Counted from the first letter of the stretch, positions 27,419 to 36,543 are shown. The stretch is DNA of 64,000 nt from Labilibaculum manganireducens (GCF_002843385.1 NZ_MVDE01000004.1:62001-126000); one strand, 5' to 3'. Numbers and translations: made by a program. Notes: generated by a model not told the origin, from the sequence alone.

Positions 27419-28573
27419 ATGATTCAACCAGCAAACAGAACCCAAGGAGTTAAAGAGTACTATTTCTCAGTAAAACTGAAGGAGATAGCTAAGCTAAACG
27501 AAGGTGAAGTAAAAGTTCTCAATCTGGGAATAGGTGATCCGGACATGTCCCCTTCGGAAGATACCTGGGGAATGCTTAAGGAAGCCTGTGAACATCCAAA
27601 AAGCCACGGCTACCAATCGTATCAGGGAATACCGGCTTTACGCGAAGGATTCGCAAAATGGTACAAAAACTTTTTCGATGTAGATTTAAATCCGGCCAAC
27701 GAGATATTGCCCTTAATGGGATCGAAAGAAGGAATCATGATTACTTCACTGGCTTATTTGAATGAAGGCGACGAAGTTTTAATTCCAAATCCGTCCTATC
27801 CTACTTACACATCGGTAACCAATCTATTAGGTGGAAAAATTGTTTCTTATCCATTGGTTGAGGAAAATAATTATCATCCTGATTTCGATGCTCTTGAAAA
27901 AAGAGATTTAAGCAAGGTGAAAATCATGTGGATCAACTATCCTCATATGCCAACCGGAGCACGGGCAAGCAAAGAATTACTGGAAAAAGTGGTTGCTTTT
28001 GGCAGAAAACACAAAATATTGATTGTTAATGACAATCCTTACAGCTTCATTCTTAACGATTCTCCGATGAGTATTATGAGCATTGAAGGAGCAAAAGATT
28101 GCTGCATCGAGTTAAACTCTCTAAGTAAGTCGCACAATATGCCGGGCTGGAGAGTTGGAATGATTTGCGGAAAAGCGGAAATGCTGGAACCAGTATTGAA
28201 AGTAAAAACCAATATGGATTCAGGGATGTTTTATCCGGTTCAGCAAGCTGCGGCTAAAGCCTTGGCTCAGGATCAAAGCTGGTACGACTCCATCAATAAA
28301 GTATACAAAACCAGACGGGACTTGGTTTTTAAGCTGATGAATCTGATTGAGTGTTCTCCTAGAGAAGATCAGGGTGGAATGTTTGTTTGGGCTGCAATTC
28401 CTGAAAAATACAAGGATGGCTACGAACTAAGTGATAAAGTTCTTAAAGATTCAAAAGTATTTATCACTCCAGGTGGAATTTTTGGAGATCAAGGAGATAA
28501 ATACATTCGTATTTCGTTGTGCAGCAATGAGGCAGTAATTGAAGAAGCCATTAATAGAATTAAAGAAAATTAG
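27419..28573 (+). CDS. aromatic-type aminotransferase (class I/II, PLP)
   Basis: A 384-residue fold-type I aminotransferase. Features are NLGIGDPDMSP near the N-terminus, NPSYPTY, NYPHMPTGA, VNDNPYS with the PLP-ring Asp, and SLSKSHNMPGWRVG with the PLP lysine. As first gene of the aromatic operon it most likely makes tyrosine and phenylalanine from their 2-oxo acids. Sequence alone would also allow an LL-diaminopimelate or aspartate type; the operon decides for aromatic. There is a clear ATG after two attenuators. Confidence 0.88.
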   Translation: MIQPANRTQGVKEYYFSVKLKEIAKLNEGEVKVLNLGIGDPDMSPSEDTWGMLKEACEHPKSHGYQSYQGIPALREGFAKWYKNFFDVDLNPANEILPLMGSKEGIMITSLAYLNEGDEVLIPNPSYPTYTSVTNLLGGKIVSYPLVEENNYHPDFDALEKRDLSKVKIMWINYPHMPTGARASKELLEKVVAFGRKHKILIVNDNPYSFILNDSPMSIMSIEGAKDCCIELNSLSKSHNMPGWRVGMICGKAEMLEPVLKVKTNMDSGMFYPVQQAAAKALAQDQSWYDSINKVYKTRRDLVFKLMNLIECSPREDQGGMFVWAAIPEKYKDGYELSDKVLKDSKVFITPGGIFGDQGDKYIRISLCSNEAVIEEAINRIKEN

Positions 28574-28592
28574 AATAGAAAAATTCGAAACA

Positions 28593-29492
28593 ATGATACT
28601 ATCAGTAATAGGATTGGGATTAATTGGAGGATCGATAGCTCTTGATTTGAAAAAAAGAGGATTTGTCAGCAAAGTGATTGGGGTTGATAACAATACTCTC
28701 AATGCTCACGCAGCTAAAAAATTAGGCCTTGTTGATGAAATTCAGGATTTAAAAAGTGCCGTACAATCAGCGGATCTGGTTGTTTTAGCGATTCCTGTTG
28801 ATGCTTGTTTACGAGCATTGCCAAACATTATGAATCTAATAGATCATCAGATTGTTACCGATTTAGGATCAACCAAAGAACAGTTGATAGAATCGGTTGC
28901 AAATCATCCGAAAAGAAATCAGTTTGTACCTGCTCACCCAATGGCGGGAACTGAATTTTCAGGTCCACAGGCAGCACATTCAGGATTGTTCGATGGAAAA
29001 TGTGCCATTATATGTAATCCCGAAGATTCCAACAAAAAAGCAGTAAAGCTGATAACAGAAATGTTCCATTGCCTGAGAATGAGATGTGTATTTATGGATG
29101 CTGAAGTGCATGACAGACAAACGGCTTACGTATCTCATTTATCTCACATTAGTGCTTTCGCTTTATCGTTAACGGTATTGCACAAAGAAAAATCGGAAAA
29201 ACATATTTTTGAATTGGCGAGTGGTGGATTTGATTCTACTGTTCGTTTGGCAAAGAGTTCGGCCGAAATGTGGACACCAATTTTTCAGCAAAACAAGAAA
29301 AACATCGGCAAAGTGCTTCAAAAATACATCAATACCCTTCAACAGTTTAAAGATTTAATTGAGGAAGACGATTTAAATGGTGTTAATGATTTAATATTTG
29401 AAGCAAACGACATCAGAAGGGTTCTTGATCAGAAAGAAAAGAACGAAAAAGATACCATTCAGCAAACAGCAAAAATTAGAAACAGAGCTTAA
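28593..29492 (+). CDS. tyrA: prephenate dehydrogenase
   Basis: A 299-residue enzyme that oxidises prephenate to 4-hydroxyphenylpyruvate for tyrosine. The N-terminus ILSVIGLGLIGGSIALDL is the Rossmann dinucleotide loop; VVLAIPVD, VTDLGSTK, HPMAGTE and DRQTAYVSHLSH follow. The start is the ATG at 28593: the longer frame opens at a TTG inside the preceding gene and adds a non-conserved stretch. No ACT or chorismate mutase domain is present. Confidence 0.92.
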   Translation: MILSVIGLGLIGGSIALDLKKRGFVSKVIGVDNNTLNAHAAKKLGLVDEIQDLKSAVQSADLVVLAIPVDACLRALPNIMNLIDHQIVTDLGSTKEQLIESVANHPKRNQFVPAHPMAGTEFSGPQAAHSGLFDGKCAIICNPEDSNKKAVKLITEMFHCLRMRCVFMDAEVHDRQTAYVSHLSHISAFALSLTVLHKEKSEKHIFELASGGFDSTVRLAKSSAEMWTPIFQQNKKNIGKVLQKYINTLQQFKDLIEEDDLNGVNDLIFEANDIRRVLDQKEKNEKDTIQQTAKIRNRA

Positions 29493-29640
29493 CAAAGGGA
29501 CAAGGGACAAGGAACAAGGATAAAGTACCAAGGAAAAAGGACAAGGGACAAGTAACAAGGACAAGGAACAAGGATAAAGTACCAAGGAAAAAGGACAAGG
29601 GACAAGGGACAAGGCAAAAGGATAAAGTAAGAAGTAAAAA
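29493..29640. repeat. purine-rich GGACAAGG-type simple repeat
   Basis: A low-complexity stretch repeats GGACAAGG, GGAACAAGGATAAAGTACCAAGGAA and related words; a block of about 50 bases occurs twice. It lies between two genes of the same operon. A similar patch occurs near 49.8 kb. Confidence 0.8.
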
Positions 29641-29762
29641 GATAAAATTACAGGCTCCTTTGACAGGGGGTTAGTTAAAAAAAACAAATAGTACAAAATA
29701 TCATCTAAGTAAAAAAACCATATTTTTAATCACTCCGAAAAGAGTAAAAAAAACAGTATACA

Positions 29763-30848
29763 ATGAAGAATTTGGAAATTAAGGATCTAAGCAACTGGCC
29801 GGTTGACGTTAGTACCCGCCCAATGGTTATTGCAGGACCTTGCAGCGCAGAGACCGAGGAACAAGTGATGGACGCAGCAAGAGGAATTAAAGCTGCAGGT
29901 ATTCCAATTTTCCGCGCAGGAATCTGGAAACCACGTACCCGTCCAAACAGCTTTGAAGGAATTGGTGCAAAAGGTTTAATCTGGCTGCAAAAAGTAAAAG
30001 AAGAATTCGGATTGATTACAGCTACAGAGGTAGCCAACGCCCGTCACGTTGAACTGGCTTTGGGTGCAGGTGTAGACATCTTATGGATCGGCGCAAGAAC
30101 CACAGTTAATCCTTTTGCTGTTCAGGAAATTGCTGACGCATTACGTGGTCATGACATTCCTGTTTTGGTAAAAAATCCAATTAATCCTGATTTGGAGCTT
30201 TGGATGGGTGCAATCGAAAGACTTCATGCGGTTGGATTAACAAGATTAGCCGCGATTCACCGTGGATTTTCGACCTACCAAAAATTGAAATACAGAAATG
30301 ATCCTCAATGGCAAATTCCAATTGAATTGAAAAGAAGAATGCCGCAGCTTCCTATCTTTTGCGACCCTAGTCACATTACAGGAGATCGTGACCTACTTGA
30401 AGAAATCGCTCAAAAATCGATGGATTTGAACTACGAAGGATTAATAATTGAATCGCATTGCAAACCCGAAGAAGCCTGGAGTGATGCCAAACAACAATTA
30501 ACCCCGGTCGCTCTTCAGGAACTTTTAGCTAACTTGGTTCTTCGTGATCCTGAGGCTCCAAATGAATTGGTTGACAATACACTTGGCGAACTAAGACATT
30601 TAATTGATGATTTCGATCAGAAATTACTGGAATTATTAGAGAACCGCATGCAGGTAGCCAAAACAATCGGTCATTACAAAAAAGAAAACAACATCACCGT
30701 TTTGCAAAACAAACGTTGGGGAAGTATTCTGGAAAAAAGTATGGAAATTGGAAAGAAAAAAGGCTTTAGTGAACAATTCATTAATAGCTTATTCAAAGCA
30801 ATCCATCAGGAATCAATCAACCAGCAGGAAGAAATTATGAATTCATAG
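29763..30848 (+). CDS. 3-deoxy-7-phosphoheptulonate synthase / chorismate mutase, bifunctional
   Basis: A 361-residue fusion. Residues 1 to about 260 are a type I-beta (KdsA-like) DAHP synthase: VIAGPCSAET, RAGIWKPRTRP, TEVANARHV, GARTTVNPF, LVKNPINPD, FCDPSHITGDR. Residues about 275-355 are an AroQ-type chorismate mutase: LRHLIDDFDQKLLELLENRM and a conserved Lys/Glu pattern. The domain order is common in Bacteroidota. Fusion to the mutase usually carries prephenate feedback on the synthase. It sits between tyrA and aroB. Confidence 0.94.
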   Translation: MKNLEIKDLSNWPVDVSTRPMVIAGPCSAETEEQVMDAARGIKAAGIPIFRAGIWKPRTRPNSFEGIGAKGLIWLQKVKEEFGLITATEVANARHVELALGAGVDILWIGARTTVNPFAVQEIADALRGHDIPVLVKNPINPDLELWMGAIERLHAVGLTRLAAIHRGFSTYQKLKYRNDPQWQIPIELKRRMPQLPIFCDPSHITGDRDLLEEIAQKSMDLNYEGLIIESHCKPEEAWSDAKQQLTPVALQELLANLVLRDPEAPNELVDNTLGELRHLIDDFDQKLLELLENRMQVAKTIGHYKKENNITVLQNKRWGSILEKSMEIGKKKGFSEQFINSLFKAIHQESINQQEEIMNS

Positions 30849-30930
30849 ATAGTAGTAATTGGTATGTAGCAGTTCGTATTTTGGCTGACTGCTATGTACT
30901 AACTGCTATGTACTAACCACTCAGAAAAGA

Positions 30931-31962
30931 ATGAAGACCATACACATCGAAAAGCAAAACAGCAGTATTTTTGTAGGAGAATCTTATCTCAATATTAAGA
31001 ACTACCTGCCGGAGAAAAAATGCTTTCTAATTTGCGATGAGAACATTTACCGGCACTACTCCGAATTCATCAACCAGTTCGATTATATCGTAATGGGTTG
31101 TGGAGAAGGAAACAAAAACTGGCAAACCATCGAAAAAATCATCGGTCAACTGCTTGAAAGAGGTGCTGACCGAAATAGTTTTCTGTTGGGAATGGGCGGT
31201 GGTTTGGTTTCTGACGTGACAGGTTTTGTGGCTTCTATTTTTATGCGGGGTCTTGAATTTGGTTTCATCAGCACTTCCCTGCTGTCTCAGGTTGATGCCA
31301 GTGTTGGAGGAAAAAACGGAATTAATTTTGGCAAACTGAAAAATATGATTGGTATTTTCAATCCTCCCAAGTTTGTGATTTGCGATCCGGTATTACTCCA
31401 AACCTTGCCTAAGCGCGAAGTTAGAAGTGGATTTGGGGAAGTAATTAAGCATGCTTTTATTAAAGATGAAGACTTGTATAATTTCCTGAATGATAACTGC
31501 GAAGCTCTTCTGAATTTAGATCCAAACTTAATGGAAGACTTGGTTTACAGAGCTGTTTCGATTAAGACAGAGGTTGTTGAAGGTGATCCCTTTGAAAAAG
31601 GCGAACGCAAGAAATTGAATTTCGGTCACACCATTGGTCATGCTATAGAGAATAATTCAGATTTAACTCATGGCGAAGCCGTATCGGTTGGGATGAATTT
31701 AGCCTGCCAATTGTCTCAGGAGTTGTGTGAACTAAGCAATTCTGATGCGAAAAAAGTTGATGACTTACTGCAAAAATTTGAATTGCCACTGGAACATGAC
31801 GTTTCTGCCGACACGATTAATCAATATCTGATCAAGGACAAAAAGAAAAACCGATCGACCATTGATTTTATTCTACTCAAAAAAATAGGAGAAGCCACAA
31901 TTGTTACCCTTCCTATTGAAGAACTGAAAACCAAGGTGATTGCACTTTGTGCCAAATCCTAA
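30931..31962 (+). CDS. aroB: 3-dehydroquinate synthase
   Basis: A 343-residue enzyme of the shikimate pathway. Motifs are GCGEGNKNW, the NAD loop MGGGLVSDVTGFVASIFMRG, PTSLLSQVDAS-like STSLLSQVDASVGGKNG, RSGFGEVIKH and NFGHTIGHAIE with zinc ligands. It ends 24 bases before aroA. Confidence 0.95.
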   Translation: MKTIHIEKQNSSIFVGESYLNIKNYLPEKKCFLICDENIYRHYSEFINQFDYIVMGCGEGNKNWQTIEKIIGQLLERGADRNSFLLGMGGGLVSDVTGFVASIFMRGLEFGFISTSLLSQVDASVGGKNGINFGKLKNMIGIFNPPKFVICDPVLLQTLPKREVRSGFGEVIKHAFIKDEDLYNFLNDNCEALLNLDPNLMEDLVYRAVSIKTEVVEGDPFEKGERKKLNFGHTIGHAIENNSDLTHGEAVSVGMNLACQLSQELCELSNSDAKKVDDLLQKFELPLEHDVSADTINQYLIKDKKKNRSTIDFILLKKIGEATIVTLPIEELKTKVIALCAKS

Positions 31963-31986
31963 ATAAGCACATTAATACCCAAAATT

Positions 31987-33264
31987 ATGAGAGTTCGAAT
32001 TCAATCCTCAACCATTAAAGGAAGACTAACGCCGCCTTCCTCAAAAAGCATGATGCAAAGAGCTTTAGCCGCTGCAATGTTGGCTAACGGAAACTCTGTA
32101 ATTCACAATCCCTGCAAATGTGAAGATGCTGATGCCGCAACAGATATCATACAACGAATGGGTTCGGTAGTCACCAAAAAGGAAAATTCGGTAGAAATAA
32201 CTTCCAAAGTAAGCGAAGCTCCCAAAAGCATTCATGTTGGAGAATCGGGACTTTCGTTAAGAATGTTCTCTCCCATTGTTGCTCTGAAGCCGGAAGAAAT
32301 GGAAATTACGGGAACAGGCAGCATCCTAAAAAGACCCGTTCAGAACATTATTGAAGGATTGGAAAATTTGGGTATTGAATGTGAAAATCCCGGCAAGGGA
32401 TTCCTGCCCATTCGTATAAAAGGCGGCTACAAAAGTAATTTCGCGAAAATTGACGGATCGCTTGGATCTCAATTCCTCACCGGCCTTTTAATGGCTCTGC
32501 CCTTGCGAAAAGAAGATACCACACTGAAAGTAAAAGATTTAAAAAGCATTCCTTATATCAACATGACTCTGGATTTAATAAAGCATTTTGGTATTGAAAT
32601 AGAACATGAGAATTACGAGAACTTTCAGATAAAAGGAAATCAAATTTATCAACCAACTGAATACACAATTGAAGCTGATTGGAGTTCAGCTGCTCCTCTT
32701 TTGGTTGCCGGAGCGTTGAAAGGAATTGTAACACTGGAACACATGAATCCGGATTCTTATCAGGCCGATAAGGCAATTTTGGATGCCCTGCAAAAATGCG
32801 GCGCTTCCATTACATGGGAAGGAAACAATTTAACGGTTGAGAAAAAAGCTTTAAATGCCTTTGATTTTGATGCCACACACAGCCCTGATCTTTTCCCTCC
32901 TTTGGTGGCTTTGGCCTGTTACTGTGCGGGAGAAAGCAGAATAAAGGGAGTTCACCGATTAGAGCATAAAGAATGCAATCGGGGTATCGTTCTAAAAAAA
33001 GAATTTGCCAAATTAGGCGTTCGAATTCGCATCGAAGACGATGAAATGATAATTCCCGGCGGTAGCGTACAAGGAGGATTGGCAAAAAGTAATAATGATC
33101 ACCGCATTGCCATGGCACTGGCCGTAACAGCATTGGCATCACCAAGTCCGATTGAAATAGGTCAGCACGAGTGCGTTGCAAAATCGTATCCTGAATTCTT
33201 TACGGATTTACGAAAAATTGGTGGTGGCGTAGCACAGTTTTATTTCGACAGTCAGTTTGTATAA
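31987..33264 (+). CDS. aroA: 3-phosphoshikimate 1-carboxyvinyltransferase (EPSP synthase)
   Basis: A 425-residue enzyme. It shows TPPSSKSMMQRALAAA (substrate lysine and arginine), GESGLSLRM where class enzymes have GNAGTAMR-like sequence, GSLGSQFLTGLLMALP, EADWSSAAPLLVAGAL, HSPDLFPPLVALAC and NDHRIAMALAV. It is part of the aro operon and shows no fusion. Confidence 0.94.
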   Translation: MRVRIQSSTIKGRLTPPSSKSMMQRALAAAMLANGNSVIHNPCKCEDADAATDIIQRMGSVVTKKENSVEITSKVSEAPKSIHVGESGLSLRMFSPIVALKPEEMEITGTGSILKRPVQNIIEGLENLGIECENPGKGFLPIRIKGGYKSNFAKIDGSLGSQFLTGLLMALPLRKEDTTLKVKDLKSIPYINMTLDLIKHFGIEIEHENYENFQIKGNQIYQPTEYTIEADWSSAAPLLVAGALKGIVTLEHMNPDSYQADKAILDALQKCGASITWEGNNLTVEKKALNAFDFDATHSPDLFPPLVALACYCAGESRIKGVHRLEHKECNRGIVLKKEFAKLGVRIRIEDDEMIIPGGSVQGGLAKSNNDHRIAMALAVTALASPSPIEIGQHECVAKSYPEFFTDLRKIGGGVAQFYFDSQFV

Positions 33265-33270
33265 ATAAAG

Positions 33271-33401
33271 ATAGGGTGTCTGAAAAGTAAAGTTGACTTG
33301 AAAACATCATATTAGGCAAAGTCGAAACATCTGCTATTCAAACACAAAGATTCTTCGACAAGCTCAGAATGACAATCAATTCAAACTTTTCACCCCCCTT
33401 A
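33271..33401. mobile_element. MITE-like element, copy A
   Basis: Related arms AGGGTGTCTGAAAAGT and ACTTTTCACCCCCCT end a roughly 130-bp segment. Its interior (RCATCTG..TTCAAA..AAAGATTCTTCG..TCAGAATGACAA) resembles the interior of the element at 44636-44784. It lies between aroA and the DUF523 gene. Confidence 0.55.
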
Positions 33402-33422
33402 TTCTTACTTAATAGTAAAAAA

Positions 33423-33872
33423 ATGATAATAGTCAGTGCTTGTTTGGCCGGTTGCGAATGCAGATACGATGGAAAAAGCAACGAAGTTCCTGAAATTAAA
33501 AAACTGGTTCTCGAAAACAAAGCCATCGCCCTGTGTCCGGAAAATTTAGGAGGTCTTAGCACGCCACGTATCCCTTGCGAAATAGTGAGAATCAATAACG
33601 AATTAAAGGTTATTGGTCGGGATCAAAATGATTATACTGCCCAATTTACCAAGGGTGCCGAAATCGCCGCGAATGTGGCAAAAGCCTTGAATTGTAAAAC
33701 GGCAATTTTAAAAGCCAACAGTCCGTCATGCGGATACGGAAAAATTTATGACGGCAGTTTCACGGGTAAATACAAAGAAGGAAACGGATTTACCGCTGAA
33801 ATACTGACAAATAATGGCGTGCAAATACTGAATGAAGAAAATTTTTATTCGATACTTACCAATGAAAAATAA
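33423..33872 (+). CDS. DUF523 family protein
   Basis: A 149-residue protein with the family's cysteine pattern: SACLAGCECRYDG at the N-terminus, ALCPENLGGLSTPR, and KANSPSCGYGKIYDG. Such conserved cysteines suggest metal or Fe-S binding, which I infer. The function is unknown. The start is taken as the ATG at 33423, which begins the conserved MIIVSACLAG; an 18-codon extension from an upstream ATG runs through the MITE-like repeat and is not conserved in character. It is inserted between aroA and aroC. Confidence 0.85.
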   Translation: MIIVSACLAGCECRYDGKSNEVPEIKKLVLENKAIALCPENLGGLSTPRIPCEIVRINNELKVIGRDQNDYTAQFTKGAEIAANVAKALNCKTAILKANSPSCGYGKIYDGSFTGKYKEGNGFTAEILTNNGVQILNEENFYSILTNEK

Positions 33873-33925
33873 ACATTGGCTATTTTTACGAACTACTAAT
33901 GACTGGTTACTAATAACGATAATAA

Positions 33926-34906
33926 ATGAATAATTTCGGAAGAATATTTAGACTTAGCATATTTGGAGAATCTCACGGTAAAGGAGTTGGTATCACAATT
34001 GATGGATGTCCATCAGGAATTGACCTGACCGATGAAGATCTTCTGCACGATTTAAGCCGCAGAAAATCCGGCGCAAGAGGTACAACCCCAAGAATTGAGG
34101 CAGATATGCCCAGCATATTGAGTGGAACCTTCGAGGGAAAAACTACAGGTGCCCCGCTAATCATCCTGTTCCATAACAAAAACACCAAATCGAAAGACTA
34201 CAGCAATCTGTTGGACAGTCCGCGTCCCGGGCATGCCGATTTTGTAGCTCAGCATAAATTTGGCCGACACAACGATTATACCGGAGGAGGTCATTTTTCG
34301 GGAAGAATCACCCTTGGAATAGTAGCTGCTGGTGTTGTAGCGAAAAAGATTCTAGGTGATGTGAAAATTGATGCCAAGCTTACCGAAGTTGGCGGACAAA
34401 GCGATTTTGATGCTGCAATTGAAGATGCTTTGCTTCAGCACGATTCTGTTGGAGGAATTGTTGAATGCAGAGCCAATAACCTTTCTATCGGATACGGCGA
34501 ACCCTTTTTCGATTCTGTTGAATCGATGATATCGCATCTTATTTTTGCGATACCAGCAACCAAAGGAATTGAATTCGGTTCAGGCTTTGCTGCGGCCAAA
34601 ATGAAAGGCTCGGAACACAACGATAATTTTATTGATGAAACCGGAAAAACGGAGACCAATCATGCCGGAGGAATCAACGGAGGAATTACCAACGGAAACG
34701 AGTTGGTATTTCGCGTAGCCATAAAGCCAACCTCATCGATTGGCAAAAATCAGAAAACCATGAATTTTGCCAAAGGCGAAGTGGAAGATTTACTGATTGA
34801 AGGTCGACACGATGCCTGCATAGCTTTACGTGTTCCGGTAATTATTGAAGCAGCAACCGCAATTGCATTGGCTGATTTAAAATTGTTAGATAAAGCCAGA
34901 AGGTAA
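33926..34906 (+). CDS. aroC: chorismate synthase
   Basis: A 326-residue FMN-dependent enzyme forming chorismate. It has FGESHGKGVGITIDGCPSG, RRKSGARGTTPRIEAD, FHNKNTKSKDY, RPGHADFVAQHKFG, GRHNDYTGGGHFSGR and RHDACIALRVPVIIEAA. It is slightly short for the family but all motifs are present. It is the last gene before a terminator. Confidence 0.95.
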   Translation: MNNFGRIFRLSIFGESHGKGVGITIDGCPSGIDLTDEDLLHDLSRRKSGARGTTPRIEADMPSILSGTFEGKTTGAPLIILFHNKNTKSKDYSNLLDSPRPGHADFVAQHKFGRHNDYTGGGHFSGRITLGIVAAGVVAKKILGDVKIDAKLTEVGGQSDFDAAIEDALLQHDSVGGIVECRANNLSIGYGEPFFDSVESMISHLIFAIPATKGIEFGSGFAAAKMKGSEHNDNFIDETGKTETNHAGGINGGITNGNELVFRVAIKPTSSIGKNQKTMNFAKGEVEDLLIEGRHDACIALRVPVIIEAATAIALADLKLLDKARR

Positions 34907-34930
34907 ACGGCTCTTTACCAAAAATACATG

Positions 34931-34963
34931 CCCCGCAAAGATCATTTCTTTGTGGGGTTTTCT
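34931..34963 (+). terminator. intrinsic terminator of the aro operon
   Basis: CCCCGCAAAGA pairs with TCTTTGTGGGG (one G-T pair) and is followed by TTTTCTTT. It starts 25 bases after the aroC stop. Confidence 0.8.
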
Positions 34964-35007
34964 TTCCTCACCATACAGGCGATGAAGCTTTCGTTTAAGG
35001 GCGAGAC

Positions 35008-35450
35008 CTGTTTTTTGATGCCAAAATCATCGTCGCACCAAACAGATGACTCCATTGTTATGCCAATAAAACATCCGCACAAGAGCGATGCCTGTTTTTT
35101 AATACCGAAACCCTATCCTCGCGAGAACGATGACTATTTTCTGATGCCGGAACCCTCGTCGCATCAGACAGATGGTTCTATTTTTATGGCTAAAGTCCCT
35201 TCGCATTACTGCGACACTGCTTTTCTGCTAAAAAAAGGGTCTTCGCACGGATAAAAACCTCCTTTTTGATGTCAATAAGACCTCCGCTCCAAAACAATCA
35301 GGCTTTTGCCAACAAAAAACAGCCTTCCCTCCTTGCAAATGACACTATTGCTATGACTGAAAAGCCTCCGCTCCTTACAAATGACACTATTGCTATGCCG
35401 AAAAGACCTCCGCTCCAAAGCGAAACAAATACAAGCATCATGAAAAGACC
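35008..35450. repeat. degenerate 42-bp tandem array, about 10.5 units
   Basis: Units begin every 42 bases at 35008, 35050, 35092 and so on to 35428, with no indel over the whole array. Translated in one frame they give 14-residue repeats such as CFLMPKSSSHQTDD and TIAMTEKPPLLTND, interrupted by a stop at about 35251. The sequence drifts gradually along the array. It follows the aroC terminator and has no start site of its own. Confidence 0.8.
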
Positions 35451-35592
35451 ATAAACACTAGCATTTCCCAATTCAGGCAAAAAAATATAGGGCTTTGTTG
35501 ATGATGGATGCCTCTTTGCTAATTGCTCTAAACTTCGCACTGCTAATCACAGCCCGTGACAATTTAGCTTTTGCGGTTCGTTTTATATCTTT

Positions 35593-36222
35593 TCAATCAA
35601 AAATAGGTTGAAGATTATGGTTTTTATATAATTCATACATTTTCAAAATCTGATCTTTTGTTACCCGACGCACTGATAATTCAGGCAAATCATTAATGTC
35701 AAAGAAACCTACATCACTTGTCTCCAAACCTGTTTTCGCTTCTCCTCCAACAATCTCGCATTCCATAAATAGTTGGTATATATCAAATGGGAATGGTCTA
35801 TTCTGGTGCTTATTATAATCGATTAACCCAAGTATTCTAATCGGCTTAACATCAAAACCAGATTCTTCTTTGACTTCATTAATTGCTATTTCACTTGGCA
35901 GCATTCCATTATCTGCATATCCTCCAGGTGGACTCCATTTGTTATCCATTATTTCTTTAACTAATAATATCTTATCATTTTTAAAGATCATTGCTCGCAC
36001 ACCAACTTTTGGAGTTTGATATCCAACATCCCGGTTAAAAACAAATTCCAGTTTTTCTGAATCAATTTCTGTGATATTATTAAAAATTTGAATACTCAAA
36101 TCGCGTAATTCTTCGTATCGTTCCTTATCATATTTGTCCTTAGTAAAAGCCAACCCAGACTGTGCAATAGAATTGATCTTTTTAGCAATTGTCAGCCAAT
36201 GGTCAGGAGTTTTTTTAGCCAT
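35593..36222 (-). CDS. Nudix hydrolase with N-terminal helical domain
   Basis: A 209-residue protein. Residues 1-65 resemble the helical Nudix_N domain, and the Nudix fold follows with GGYADNGMLPSEIAINEVKE and EESGF. Compared with the standard G-x5-E-x7-RE-U-x-EE-x-G-U box, the first Glu is Met and the Arg is Asn, while the metal-binding EE is kept. Relatives hydrolyse ADP-ribose or nucleotide sugars; the substrate here is open. The start is the ATG at 36222 rather than a TTG two codons earlier. Confidence 0.88.
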   Translation of the reverse strand: MAKKTPDHWLTIAKKINSIAQSGLAFTKDKYDKERYEELRDLSIQIFNNITEIDSEKLEFVFNRDVGYQTPKVGVRAMIFKNDKILLVKEIMDNKWSPPGGYADNGMLPSEIAINEVKEESGFDVKPIRILGLIDYNKHQNRPFPFDIYQLFMECEIVGGEAKTGLETSDVGFFDINDLPELSVRRVTKDQILKMYELYKNHNLQPIFD

Positions 36223-36465
36223 TTTCAAAATTTATATTATTAGCAATGAATCTTTTCTAAATGAACTACAACAAGCAGATAAGTCTTCCGGCGACTGACA
36301 CCACTTATCGATAATTTTTTGTAAGTAGTTGTTCGTGTTTTTATTATCCTCATAACGGAATAATATGCATGGTTATTTTCTAAAACCCAACTAAGGTATT
36401 CTTTTTATCAGAGATTATGAAAGATGAAAGTGAAAAGTAAAATATGGAATGTGTTTAGAGTGATG

Positions 36466-36543
36466 TACTTTACCCCAAACCCCTAAAGGGGCTTAAAAAA
36501 ACAGTTGATTTGGAAAGTCCCCTTTAGGGGATTTAGAGGTGGT
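36466..36543. repeat. REP-like element with CCCCTAAAGGGG, copy 1
   Basis: ACCCCAAACCCCTAAAGGGGCTT and AAGTCCCCTTTAGGGG form two facing palindromes. The whole segment recurs at 36796-36860. A third-party element of this style is common in Bacteroidota intergenic DNA. Confidence 0.75.

Noticed and set aside
28539-28592. TTG start for tyrA inside the aminotransferase gene
   Set aside because: The conserved NAD-binding strand starts right at the ATG at 28593, so the extension is not needed.
32810-33181. 123-codon minus-strand ORF
   Set aside because: It is an out-of-frame shadow of aroA.
34928-35254. 108-codon plus-strand ORF
   Set aside because: It begins within the aroC terminator hairpin and then runs through the 42-bp array; the repeat explains the open frame.
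35266-35454. 62-codon plus-strand ORF
   Set aside because: It is the continuation of the same 42-bp array after a stop codon, not a separate gene.
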